The notes under the pieces were generated by a model. It saw only the letters and a program-made list of their open reading frames with translations. It searched no databases and was not told where the DNA came from. The translations under genes were made by a program, and so were the position numbers. 64,000 bases of DNA, from positions 1 through 64,000 of the forward strand of contig JARLJL010000020.1 of the NCBI GenBank assembly GCA_031291235.1. Reading direction: 5' to 3'. The first letter of the stretch is position 1; each line of letters starts with the position of its first letter. The DNA comes from Sulfuriferula sp. GTDB lineage: Bacteria; Pseudomonadota; Gammaproteobacteria; Burkholderiales; Sulfuriferulaceae. Shown here piece by piece: positions 20,390 through 29,152 of this stretch.

Positions 20390-21796
20390 ATGAAGACAGA
20401 AGCGAGTAATGCGGACAAAATGACCGCGACGGAGGTCCGTTCCAGCATAGGTTTGGCGAGTATTTTCGGTTTACGCATGCTAGGCATGTTCCTGATTTTG
20501 CCGGTGTTTGCGCTTTATGCCGAACATCTGCCCGGTGGCAGCAATCACACCATGGTCGGACTGGCTTTGGGTGCATACGGTTTGACGCAAGCGATGCTGC
20601 AATTGCCTTTCGGCATGGCGTCAGACAAGTATGGGCGCAAGCGGGTAATTTATTTCGGACTGACATTATTTGCTATCGGCAGCTTTGTTGCCTCGAGCGC
20701 AACTACCATAGAAACCATTATCCTTGGTCGCGTGATCCAGGGTGCCGGGGCGATTTCAGCCGCGGTGACTGCGTTACTGGCCGATTCTACGCGTGAAGAG
20801 CATCGTACTCATGCCATGGCGATGATAGGCGGGACGATAGGCGTGACCTTTGCCGCTTCCCTGGTCTTGGGGCCTGCGATGTATCAGTACATAGGCATGC
20901 CTGGCATTTTTATATTAACTGGCGTTTTGTCGCTGACAGCCATGGCCGTGGTGAAATGGTATATTCCCGATCCCGCAGCTAGCCATTTCCATAGCGACGC
21001 AGAGGCCAGCCCGGCCAAGCTTGGTGATGTGCTGCGCAATGCGCAACTGTTGCGGCTCAACTTCGGTATTTTCGCGCTCCACGCTGCGCAAATGGCGATG
21101 TTTGTGGTTATTCCTTTCGCCTTGCGGCGTACCGGCAATCTGGATATCAACCATCATTGGGAAGTGTACCTGCCGGTAGTGTTGATCGCCTTTGTGCTGA
21201 TGGTGCCGGCGATTATTTACGGGGAAAAACGCGCCAAGTTGAAACAGGTGTTTGTCGCAGCAGTCGGCTTGATGCTGGCGGCGCAATTGGGCATGGCCGC
21301 GAGTATGGATCATTTCTGGGGCATAGTAGCAGCGCTGACTGCTTACTTTATTGCCTTTAATATTCTGGAAGCCACCTTACCCTCGCTGATCTCCAAAATT
21401 GCCCCGGTCGGTGCCAAAGGCACGGCTATGGGGGTCTACAATACCTCCCAATCGCTGGGCCTGTTTTTCGGTGGCGCACTGGGTGGCTGGCTGTCCCAAA
21501 ACTACGGGTTCTCTGCCGTGTTCATGTTCAGCGCCAGCCTGATGACCATCTGGCTGATTGCCGCGCTCGGTATGCGTCCGCCGCCCGCAGTAAAAACGCG
21601 TATGTTCCATCTGGGCAAGCTGGCTGCAGATCAGGCAAAATTATTAAACGGCAAATTGCGGGATATCCAGGGTGTCTATGAAGCTGCCGTAGTGGCGGAA
21701 GAAGGTATCGCCATACTGAAAGTTGCCCAGCTAGGCTGGGATGAAACAGCAGCAATGAAATTGATAGAGGAGAGCAAACATGGCATCAGTCAATAA
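20390..21796 (+). CDS. yajR: Major facilitator transporter, YajR family
   Basis: A 468-residue inner-membrane protein with twelve predicted membrane helices and the MFS loop 2-3 signature [16 protein letters not shown]. It closely resembles E. coli YajR along its length ([64 protein letters not shown]). Like YajR it has a soluble C-terminal domain of about 65 residues (YAM domain, ferredoxin-like) after the last helix. The substrate of YajR is not established. The gene is divergent from uvrA with only 50 bases between and overlaps ssb by 17 bases, so ssb is probably expressed with it. Confidence 0.9.
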   Translation: MKTEASNADKMTATEVRSSIGLASIFGLRMLGMFLILPVFALYAEHLPGGSNHTMVGLALGAYGLTQAMLQLPFGMASDKYGRKRVIYFGLTLFAIGSFVASSATTIETIILGRVIQGAGAISAAVTALLADSTREEHRTHAMAMIGGTIGVTFAASLVLGPAMYQYIGMPGIFILTGVLSLTAMAVVKWYIPDPAASHFHSDAEASPAKLGDVLRNAQLLRLNFGIFALHAAQMAMFVVIPFALRRTGNLDINHHWEVYLPVVLIAFVLMVPAIIYGEKRAKLKQVFVAAVGLMLAAQLGMAASMDHFWGIVAALTAYFIAFNILEATLPSLISKIAPVGAKGTAMGVYNTSQSLGLFFGGALGGWLSQNYGFSAVFMFSASLMTIWLIAALGMRPPPAVKTRMFHLGKLAADQAKLLNGKLRDIQGVYEAAVVAEEGIAILKVAQLGWDETAAMKLIEESKHGISQ

Positions 21797-22262
21797 AGTG
21801 ATTTTGATAGGCAACATCGGTAAAGACCCTGAAATTCGATACATGCCCAGCGGCGATGCCATGGTGAATTTAACCCTGGCGACGACCGATAACTGGAAAG
21901 ACAAAAACGGCGAAAAGCAGGAGCGTACCGAATGGCACCGCGTTGCGATATTCGGCAAGCTGGCGGAAATTGCAGGCGAATACCTGAAAAAAGGTTCGCA
22001 GGTATATTTCGAGGGCAGCCTGAAAACGCGCAAGTGGACCAACAAGGAAGGCCAGGATCAGTACACCACTGAAATTATCGCCGACAAAATGCAAATGCTC
22101 GGCGGGCGCGGCGGTGCATCTTCGGCCAGCATGGACAGTGACAGCCAGAACGAAAGTCGCCCCAGCCGTCCCAGTCGGCCCAGCGCGCCGGCACCGGCTG
22201 CCAGTCAGCCTAAATCCGGCGGCAACAGTTTCGACGATCTGGACGACGATATTCCGTTTTAA
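21780..22262 (+). CDS. ssb: Single-stranded DNA-binding protein
   Basis: SSB coats single-stranded DNA in replication, recombination and repair. The 160 residues have an N-terminal OB fold ([43 protein letters not shown]), a Gly/Ser/Pro-rich linker, and the acidic tip DLDDDIPF that binds partner proteins. The ribosome site and start lie inside the end of yajR. In E. coli ssb is divergent from uvrA; here the same pair is kept, with yajR inserted between. A strong terminator follows. Confidence 0.97.
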   Translation: MASVNKVILIGNIGKDPEIRYMPSGDAMVNLTLATTDNWKDKNGEKQERTEWHRVAIFGKLAEIAGEYLKKGSQVYFEGSLKTRKWTNKEGQDQYTTEIIADKMQMLGGRGGASSASMDSDSQNESRPSRPSRPSAPAPAASQPKSGGNSFDDLDDDIPF

Positions 22263-22299
22263 GAGTCACCTGAGATATTAAAGTGTAAAGAATTGTTAT

Positions 22300-22326
22300 G
22301 AAGCCCCTGTACTCAGGGGCTTTTTT
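22300..22326 (+). terminator. Intrinsic terminator of yajR-ssb
   Basis: AAGCCCCTG (22301-22309) and CAGGGGCTT (22314-22322) form a perfect 9-bp stem with a TACT loop, followed by a T run to 22326. Confidence 0.92.
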
Positions 22327-22509
22327 ATTGCCGATTCCAGACGCGAACGCGCAATGGTAAAACTTGTCGAATAGCGAACAAGGTAAATGTAGCCTAGTAT
22401 GAATCCATCAGGATGACAATTACCGTATGCATCGCATTATGCATATGTATTCATGCGACGCTGGCAGTCGACCGGGGATTGTGTCTGTAACAAATACGGA
22501 AGGAACGTC

Positions 22510-25056
22510 ATGACCCAGCAGGAACGAATTCTTCATCCCAAAGAACGATTGTTTTCCGCGGATATTGAGGGATTCGATGCCTTGTCCGAGCTGGCGCTGG
22601 ATATGAGTTCGACCTGGAATCACGGTGCTGACGATGTGTGGCAGCAGCTTGATCCGGCGCTGTGGGATATGACCCGGAATCCATGGGTCGTATTGCAGAC
22701 CGTCTCGCGGGAGAAGCTCCAGCATGTGCTGGCCGACCCTGCCTTTCGCAAGAATGTGGACGAACTGCTGCAAAGCAGGCGAGAGGCGGCAACTGCATCG
22801 GCCTGGTTCCAGCAAACCTACCCGCAATCGGCACTCAATTGCGTTGCGTATTTCAGTATGGAATTCATGTTGAGCGAGGCCTTGCCCATCTATTCGGGCG
22901 GGTTGGGTAATGTGGCCGGCGATCAGCTTAAGGCTGCCAGCGATCTGGGGGTACCGGTGATCGGCGTAGGCTTGCTCTACCAGCAAGGTTATTTTCGTCA
23001 GATGATCGACAAGGACGGCGCGCAACAGGCGCTGTACCCGTATAACGATCCCGGACAATTGCCGATCACGCCGTTGCGCAAAGAGGATGGCGAATGGTTG
23101 CGGCTGGAAATCGCCTTGCCCGGTTACTCGGTCTGGTTACGCGCCTGGCAGGCACAGGTCGGTCGTGTGAAACTGTATTTGCTGGACAGTAACGACGCCG
23201 CGAATTATCCGGTGCATCGAGGCATTACCAGCGAGCTTTACGGCGGCGGACCGGAGCTGCGCCTCAAACAGGAAATACTGCTCGGTATCGGCGGCTGGCG
23301 GCTGCTCGCGGCGCTCGGTATTCAGCCGGAAGTCTGTCATCTGAATGAAGGGCACGCCGCCTTTGCCGTGCTGGAGCGTGCCCGCAGTTTTATGGAAGCA
23401 ACAGGTCAGCCGTTTGAGGTAGCGTTAGCCGTTACTCGGGCGGGCAATCTGTTTACTACCCATACTGCGGTAACTGCGGGATTCGATCGTTATTCCCCAA
23501 CGCTGATAGCACAATATCTCGGCGGCTACGTTGAGCAGACACTTAAAATATTGCTCGACGATTTGCTGGCCTTGGGCCGACAGAATCCGGATGACACGTC
23601 AGAACCCTTCAATATGGCGTATCTGGCGATACGCGGCAGCGGCGCGGTGAATGGCGTGAGCCGTTTGCACGGCAAGGTAAGCCGCCATCTTTTTGAATCG
23701 CTTTTTCCGCACTGGCCGACAGTAGAAGTGCCGGTCGGCCATGTTACCAATGGCGTACACATGCCGACCTGGGATTCGGCGGCGGCTGACGAACTGTGGA
23801 CAGGTCTCTGCGGTCGGGAGCGCTGGCGGGGTGCCACGGAAACGATGGGACAGGAAATTCGCCAGGCCACAGATGCCCGGCTCTGGCAATTTCGCAGTCT
23901 TGCCCGCATGTCCCTGGTCAAATACGCGCGCGAACGCTTATGTCTGCAATTGGCAGCATCGGGCGTGTCCGCCGAGGCGGTCGGTGGCGTGATGCATCTG
24001 TTCGATGGCAATACGCTGACGCTGGGTTTCGCGCGGCGTTTTGCCAGTTACAAGCGGCCGAATCTGCTGATGCACGATCCCGAGCGGCTAGTGCGCCTGC
24101 TCACCAATGCGCAACATCCGGTTCAGCTGGTTATAGCCGGTAAGGCGCATCCGGCAGATATGGACGGGCAAGCGTTGATTCAGCAATGGATACGTTTTAT
24201 CCGGCGGCCCGAAGTGCGGCCGCATGTGATCTTTCTCAGCGATTACGATATGCATTTGACGGAGCAACTGGTGCAGGGCGTGGATGTCTGGATCAATACC
24301 CCGCGCCGCCCCTGGGAAGCGTGCGGCACCAGCGGTATGAAGGTGCTGGTTAACGGCGGTCTTAACTTGTCCGAACTCGACGGCTGGTGGGCTGAAGCCT
24401 ACACGCCGGAAGTAGGTTGGGCGCTGGGGGACGGTCAGGAGCATGACGAAGACCCGGCGTGGGACGCTGTCGAAGCCGAAGCGTTGTACGACTTGCTGGA
24501 GCGTGAAGTGATTCCCGAGTTTTACAGGCGCGACGAGCAGGGTATTCCCATCGGCTGGGTGACCAGAATGCGGGAAAGCATGGCGCAATTGACGCCGCAT
24601 TACTCTTCCAATCGTGCGGTGCGCCAATATACCGAACAGCACTACCTGCCGTTAGCCGCAGCGTATCTGCAGCGCACCGCCGATAACGGCAAATTCGGCG
24701 CGGATACAGTGGCCTGGCAGCATGCGCTGGAGCAGAAATGGAGCGTGCTGCACTTCGGCGAAGTGCGGCTGGAGTCCGATGGCGAGCGGCATGTATTTGA
24801 GGTGCAAATGTATCTGGACGGCCTCGACCCCGAAGCGGTACGTGTCGAGTTGTATGCCAATAGTGTAGACGGCGCAGAACCTGAATGCATAGAGATGCAG
24901 CGCTTGCGGCAACTGGTGGGCGCTGTCAACGGCTATGCTTATCGCGTTGAGGTGCCTGCAACGCGCCCTGCGTCCGATTACACGCCGCGACTTATCCCCT
25001 ACCGCAGCGGCGTGGCGGTACCGCTGGAAGCCAGTCGAATTCTGTGGCAGCGATGA
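22510..25056 (+). CDS. glgP: Alpha-glucan (glycogen) phosphorylase, DUF3417 type
   Basis: This enzyme releases glucose 1-phosphate from glycogen or maltodextrin using phosphate and pyridoxal phosphate. The 848-residue protein belongs to the shorter GT35 class found in bacteria and archaea, with an N-terminal DUF3417-like region (MSSTWNHGADDVWQQLDP). Landmarks are YFSMEFMLSEALPIYSGGLG, CHLNEGHAAF, FARRFASYKRPNL, and CGTSGMKVLVNGGLN, where the lysine should bind PLP. The frame extends to an ATG at 22453, but the ATG at 22510 has GGAAGGAAC in place. It begins a run of carbon-storage genes with glgX downstream. Confidence 0.93.
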   Translation: MTQQERILHPKERLFSADIEGFDALSELALDMSSTWNHGADDVWQQLDPALWDMTRNPWVVLQTVSREKLQHVLADPAFRKNVDELLQSRREAATASAWFQQTYPQSALNCVAYFSMEFMLSEALPIYSGGLGNVAGDQLKAASDLGVPVIGVGLLYQQGYFRQMIDKDGAQQALYPYNDPGQLPITPLRKEDGEWLRLEIALPGYSVWLRAWQAQVGRVKLYLLDSNDAANYPVHRGITSELYGGGPELRLKQEILLGIGGWRLLAALGIQPEVCHLNEGHAAFAVLERARSFMEATGQPFEVALAVTRAGNLFTTHTAVTAGFDRYSPTLIAQYLGGYVEQTLKILLDDLLALGRQNPDDTSEPFNMAYLAIRGSGAVNGVSRLHGKVSRHLFESLFPHWPTVEVPVGHVTNGVHMPTWDSAAADELWTGLCGRERWRGATETMGQEIRQATDARLWQFRSLARMSLVKYARERLCLQLAASGVSAEAVGGVMHLFDGNTLTLGFARRFASYKRPNLLMHDPERLVRLLTNAQHPVQLVIAGKAHPADMDGQALIQQWIRFIRRPEVRPHVIFLSDYDMHLTEQLVQGVDVWINTPRRPWEACGTSGMKVLVNGGLNLSELDGWWAEAYTPEVGWALGDGQEHDEDPAWDAVEAEALYDLLEREVIPEFYRRDEQGIPIGWVTRMRESMAQLTPHYSSNRAVRQYTEQHYLPLAAAYLQRTADNGKFGADTVAWQHALEQKWSVLHFGEVRLESDGERHVFEVQMYLDGLDPEAVRVELYANSVDGAEPECIEMQRLRQLVGAVNGYAYRVEVPATRPASDYTPRLIPYRSGVAVPLEASRILWQR

Positions 25057-25111
25057 TGCACATTACCCGTAACATGGCGACGCAGCCGCAAGATAATTTA
25101 GGAGATAAAGA

Positions 25112-25654
25112 ATGAATATTTTGCCCGTCGATAAAACAGTCATCGATAAATTCGGACCCTATACTCTGAGCACCGGAATACTGCTGATCGTATTGGGAAT
25201 GGCAGGCATACTGCTGCCGAACGTGATGTCCCTGAGCGCGGCGATACTGGTCGGCTGGCTATTGCTGATCGGGGGCAGTCTATGGGCCGTTCACACTTAT
25301 CAATCCGGCTCGAAGAACATCATGGACTGGATTAAACCCGTGCTCCTGTTTGGTACCGGCAGTTTGATGCTGTTCTATCCTGTATCCGGTGTGGCAACCA
25401 TGGGATTGTTGCTGGCCGTTTATCTGTTACTGGATGCGATGCACAGCTTTGCGCTCGCCAGGGCAATATATCCTGCCGGGGGTTGGGGCTGGATAGCCTT
25501 TAACGGGATTGTTTCGGCGCTGCTGGCGGCGATGTTTCTGATCGGATGGCCTACCACTTCCCTGTGGCTGGTAGGCCTGTTTGTAGGCATTAGCCTGCTG
25601 TTCGATGGCTGGGCGCTCGTCACTATCGGCTGGGCGTTACGCAGGAGAAAATAA
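25112..25654 (+). CDS. HdeD/DUF308-family membrane protein
   Basis: A 180-residue, strongly hydrophobic protein with about six membrane segments, for example TGILLIVLGMAGILLPNV and LVGWLLLIGGSLWAVHTY. Repeated GW and GxxL-type helices and the motif VYLLLDAMHSFALAR are typical of DUF308, the family of the E. coli acid-resistance protein HdeD. Function in this organism is unknown. GGAGATAAAG precedes the ATG. It sits between two glycogen-degrading enzymes, but HdeD proteins have no known part in that pathway. Confidence 0.8.
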   Translation: MNILPVDKTVIDKFGPYTLSTGILLIVLGMAGILLPNVMSLSAAILVGWLLLIGGSLWAVHTYQSGSKNIMDWIKPVLLFGTGSLMLFYPVSGVATMGLLLAVYLLLDAMHSFALARAIYPAGGWGWIAFNGIVSALLAAMFLIGWPTTSLWLVGLFVGISLLFDGWALVTIGWALRRRK

Positions 25655-25705
25655 GCTTGTATCGTCCTGCTACGCAGATTGTTTTGGAGGTCATTCCATA
25701 CGAAT

Positions 25706-27871
25706 ATGACAATACCTGAACGTCAATTTGAGGAGTACGTCGCTGAAGTGTCCGAACACGGTGACATTCGCAGAGGCGTTCCCTTGCCTCTGGGGACGTA
25801 CGAATCAGAGGGTGGCGTCAATTTTGCCTTGTTCAGCCGTCACGCTACCCGCGTCCGGCTGGAATTGTTTGCGCATGCGGCTGACGCCGTGCCGGTCAGG
25901 GTTATCGATTTCGATCCGGCCCGTAATCGCACGGGCGATCTGTGGCACATTTGGGTTAAAGGCGTTCGCCACGGGCAGCTCTATGGTTATCGGGTAGACG
26001 GCCCGTATTTGCCCGCTGAAGGCCATCGTTTTAATTTCCGTAAACTGCTTCTCGACCCCTTTGCAACGGCGATCTCGGCGTTGTCTGCATGGGATTTCGG
26101 TCTTGCACGAGGTTATGATCCGGATGCGCCCGGGTTGGATTTGGCGCCTTCGAAAATCGACGATGCTGCAGCCATGCCGAAATCCGTGTTCACCGACGAG
26201 CATTTCCACTGGCAGGACGATAGTCCGCCCAGACATCCCTGGGCCAGAACGGTGATTTATGAAATGCACGTGCGCGGATTTACCATACATCCGAGTTCCG
26301 GCATCGCGCACCGCGGCACTTACCGTGGGGTGATCGAAAAAATTCCCTATTTGCAGGAATTGGGCGTGACTGCGGTGGAGCTGATGCCTGTTCATGAGTT
26401 CAACGAGTATCAGTCGACAGGCGTTGATCCGCAAACGGGTCTATCGCTCAGAAATTACTGGGGCTACGACCCGGTGAATTTTTTTGCGCCCAAGGCGTCC
26501 TATAGCAGTGCCGGCGGATTGGGGCAGCAGAAGCTGGAGTTCAAGGAAATGGTCAGGACACTGCATCAAGCCGGTATTGAAGTGATTCTCGATGTGGTGT
26601 TCAATCACACGGCAGAGGGTAACGAACTGGGGCCGACCTTGAGTTTCCGCGGGATAGATAATGCGATTTTTTATATGCTGGCGGCAGATCCGCGCCATTA
26701 CCGGGATTACACGGGCACCGGCAATACCGTCAACGCCAATCATCCGGTGGTGCGCGAGCATATTCTGACTGCACTGCGCTACTGGGTGGTGGAGATGCAT
26801 GTCGACGGATTCCGCTTCGACCTGGCGTCGGTGCTCGGCAGAGGCGAGACCGGCAAGCTGCTGGCGAATGCGCCGTTGCTGGAGCGCATCGCCGAAGACC
26901 CTGTACTCGGCGGCGTGAAAATTATTGCCGAGGCGTGGGATGCTGCCGGTGCTTATGAAGTCGGCAGTTTCTCGGAGCGGCGCTGGGCGGAATGGAACGG
27001 CCGCTATCGGGACGATGTCCGGCGCTACTGGCGCGGCGACGATGGCATGCTTGGTTTGTTCGCCAGCCGTATCTGCGGCAGCGCCGATATTTATAGCGGG
27101 TCGGGCAAAGGCCCCGAGGCCAGCATTAATTTCGTTACCTGCCACGATGGTTTTACGCTGAACGATCTGGTGAGCTATTGCCACAAGCACAATGACGCGA
27201 ATGGTGAAAACAGCCGCGACGGCACCGATGCCAATTACAGCGACAACTATGGCATGGAAGGTGCGACCACGGACGCGGCAATCGAGGCGGTGCGCAAGGC
27301 TCAGATCAAGAATTTCCTGCTGACGCTGATGATCTCGCGCGGAGTACCGATGCTGCTCGGCGGCGACGAGTTTCGTCGTACCCAGGGCGGCAACAACAAC
27401 GCATGGTGCCAGGATAATGCAACCAGCTGGCACGACTGGGGCGATCTGGTACTGCATCAGGATATTTTTCGTTTCAGCTGCGGCATGATTGCCTTCCGGC
27501 GCGACCATCCGGTATTGAGCCGGGAACAATTTTACACCGACGCAGAAATCTGCTGGTTGGGTCCGCAAGGAGGATTACCCGATTGGGCCGACCCCAAACA
27601 GCAACAGCTTGCCTGTCTGATCCATGAAGACGCGCAGCGCGCGATTCTGCTGATGTTCAACGCCGGTATCGACTCCGTCGATTTCAGCTTGCCCGCCCTG
27701 CCGCCCGGAGCGGAATGGCGTCTTGCCGTGGATACATCATGCCCCGCGCCGCAGGATCTGTTTGCCGGTGACCAAGCGCCGCCGCTGGAAAATTCACAGA
27801 CCTATCGTTTGCATTCCCGATCCAGCGTCATATTGCTGGTGCGGCAGCGTGTGTCAGCGGAGGCGACATGA
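25706..27871 (+). CDS. glgX: Glycogen debranching enzyme GlgX (isoamylase type)
   Basis: GlgX cleaves the alpha-1,6 branches left after phosphorylase has shortened the outer chains. The 721-residue protein has an N-terminal CBM48-like domain (GGVNFALFSRHATRVRLELF) and a GH13 barrel with EVILDVVFNHTAEG, DGFRFDLAS (nucleophile Asp), IIAEAWD (acid Glu) and TCHDGFTLND. The open frame reaches a TTG at 25679; the ATG at 25706 starts the natural protein, though its GGAGG lies 15 bases away. The stop overlaps the HAD gene by four bases, a sign of coupling. Confidence 0.93.
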   Translation: MTIPERQFEEYVAEVSEHGDIRRGVPLPLGTYESEGGVNFALFSRHATRVRLELFAHAADAVPVRVIDFDPARNRTGDLWHIWVKGVRHGQLYGYRVDGPYLPAEGHRFNFRKLLLDPFATAISALSAWDFGLARGYDPDAPGLDLAPSKIDDAAAMPKSVFTDEHFHWQDDSPPRHPWARTVIYEMHVRGFTIHPSSGIAHRGTYRGVIEKIPYLQELGVTAVELMPVHEFNEYQSTGVDPQTGLSLRNYWGYDPVNFFAPKASYSSAGGLGQQKLEFKEMVRTLHQAGIEVILDVVFNHTAEGNELGPTLSFRGIDNAIFYMLAADPRHYRDYTGTGNTVNANHPVVREHILTALRYWVVEMHVDGFRFDLASVLGRGETGKLLANAPLLERIAEDPVLGGVKIIAEAWDAAGAYEVGSFSERRWAEWNGRYRDDVRRYWRGDDGMLGLFASRICGSADIYSGSGKGPEASINFVTCHDGFTLNDLVSYCHKHNDANGENSRDGTDANYSDNYGMEGATTDAAIEAVRKAQIKNFLLTLMISRGVPMLLGGDEFRRTQGGNNNAWCQDNATSWHDWGDLVLHQDIFRFSCGMIAFRRDHPVLSREQFYTDAEICWLGPQGGLPDWADPKQQQLACLIHEDAQRAILLMFNAGIDSVDFSLPALPPGAEWRLAVDTSCPAPQDLFAGDQAPPLENSQTYRLHSRSSVILLVRQRVSAEAT

Positions 27872-28497
27872 AGCCGAATATCACGACATTGTTCCTGGAT
27901 GTAGGCGGTGTGCTGCTTACGAACGGCTGGGATCATCTCGCCCGGCAGCAGGCCGCGACGAAATTCGGTCTGGATAGCGCCGAGCTGGAAGCGCGCCACC
28001 AGCTCAATTTCGCTACTTATGAAGAAGGCAGGCTGACGCTGGATGCATATCTGACGCGGACGGTGTTTTATGAAGACAGGGCGTTTACACGGGATCAATT
28101 CCGGGAATTCATGTTTGCGCAGTCGCAACCCATCCCCGGAATGATAGCGCTGTTCACAGAGCTCAAACGTGAGCATGGCCTCAAAATCGCCGTGGTCAGC
28201 AACGAAGCGCGGGAATTGAATGCCTATCGAATTGGGCAATTCAAGCTGGGCGATTTCGTCGATGTTTTCATTTCCTCCTGCTTCGTGCGCATGCGCAAGC
28301 CGGATACCAATATTTTTCAGCTGGCACTGGATATTACCCAGCCGCGCCCGGATCAAGTCGTGTTCATCGACAATACCCTGATGTTCGTTCAGGTAGCCGA
28401 GAGCATGGGGATGCACGGTATCCATCACACTGATTATAAAACTACTTGTGCTGCGCTGGCGGAATATGGATTACAGTCGGCAGCAGCGGGTTCGTGA
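27868..28497 (+). CDS. HAD-superfamily phosphatase (YihX-like)
   Basis: A 209-residue HAD subfamily IA protein. Motif I reads FLDVGGVLL: the nucleophile Asp is present but the usual second Asp is replaced by Gly, as in E. coli YihX (FDLGN), an alpha-glucose-1-phosphate phosphatase. Motif II is VVSNEA, motif III the lysine in FVRMRKPDTNIF, motif IV VFIDNT. The gene overlaps glgX by four bases downstream of glgP, so dephosphorylating glucose 1-phosphate is an attractive guess, but it rests on context and YihX resemblance only. Confidence 0.8.
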   Translation: MKPNITTLFLDVGGVLLTNGWDHLARQQAATKFGLDSAELEARHQLNFATYEEGRLTLDAYLTRTVFYEDRAFTRDQFREFMFAQSQPIPGMIALFTELKREHGLKIAVVSNEARELNAYRIGQFKLGDFVDVFISSCFVRMRKPDTNIFQLALDITQPRPDQVVFIDNTLMFVQVAESMGMHGIHHTDYKTTCAALAEYGLQSAAAGS

Positions 28498-28506
28498 ACC
28501 CTGTTA

Positions 28507-28537
28507 AGCGGCGGTTCGATATTTCGAACATGCCGCT
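28507..28537 (+). repeat. Long imperfect inverted repeat between HAD gene and zinc-ribbon gene
   Basis: AGCGGC (28507-28512) and GTTCGA (28514-28519) pair with TCGAAC (28524-28529) and GCCGCT (28532-28537) around a TATT loop, with a small internal bulge. There is no T run after it. It may stabilise or process the mRNA between the genes. Confidence 0.6.
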
Positions 28538-28603
28538 GTCGCCAAGGCGCGTAAGCGGCCGGATGCGGCATTGTGTCTTCCAACAACCAGAAGGAGAACC
28601 AAA

Positions 28604-29119
28604 ATGAAAGATTTACTGCCACCGCACGACCCCGTTGAAGGCATGGGTGAGGCATATGAATTGCTGCTGGAAAACGTATTAAGGAAAACGCATCAGGGCG
28701 GCGTTGCTGCCCGTGAAATACTGGATGAGATTCGGGGTGAAATCGTGGCGTTGAACAAGTTCAGCGGCGATGAAGTCGACAAGCTGGAAGCCTATGTGAA
28801 ACGAGACCTGATCGACGCTGCACAATATCTGGATGAGAACGGCAAGGAGCTATCGGAATGGATAGGGTTTGACGTGGCGTTGATCAAGCGCGATTTTCTT
28901 GAGCGCTTTGCCAACGCAGCCGACCAGACCACTGTAGCGCTGGCAAAGTTGAAATTGAAAGCGGAAGCGGCAGGTTATCAAACCGGCGAGCTGACCGGGC
29001 TGGGGACACTGACATGTGATCAATGTGGGGAAAAACTGCATTTCCATAAGCCGGGGCATATTCCTCCCTGCCCCAAGTGTCATGGTACGCACTTTCATCG
29101 GCATACGGCCGAATCGTGA
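28604..29119 (+). CDS. DUF1451 zinc-ribbon protein (YbeL-like)
   Basis: A 171-residue soluble protein. The C-terminus has two CXXC knuckles (CDQCGEKLHFHKPGHIPPCP and CPKCHG), which fit a zinc ribbon, and the preceding GLGTLTC block matches E. coli YbeL (DUF1451). The first two thirds are helical and charged. AAGGAG lies 7 bases before the ATG at 28604; a TTG at 28571 in the same frame lacks support. Function of the family is unknown. It sits just before zwf, 33 bases apart. Confidence 0.8.
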   Translation: MKDLLPPHDPVEGMGEAYELLLENVLRKTHQGGVAAREILDEIRGEIVALNKFSGDEVDKLEAYVKRDLIDAAQYLDENGKELSEWIGFDVALIKRDFLERFANAADQTTVALAKLKLKAEAAGYQTGELTGLGTLTCDQCGEKLHFHKPGHIPPCPKCHGTHFHRHTAES

Positions 29120-29152
29120 AAATGCAGTCGAGTCGCAGCAAGAGGCGCCGAA

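Noticed and set aside
26441-27568. Minus-strand open frame of 375 codons opposite glgX
   Set aside because: Lies wholly within the catalytic part of glgX, whose motifs are clear. A long frame is expected by chance in GC-rich coding DNA.
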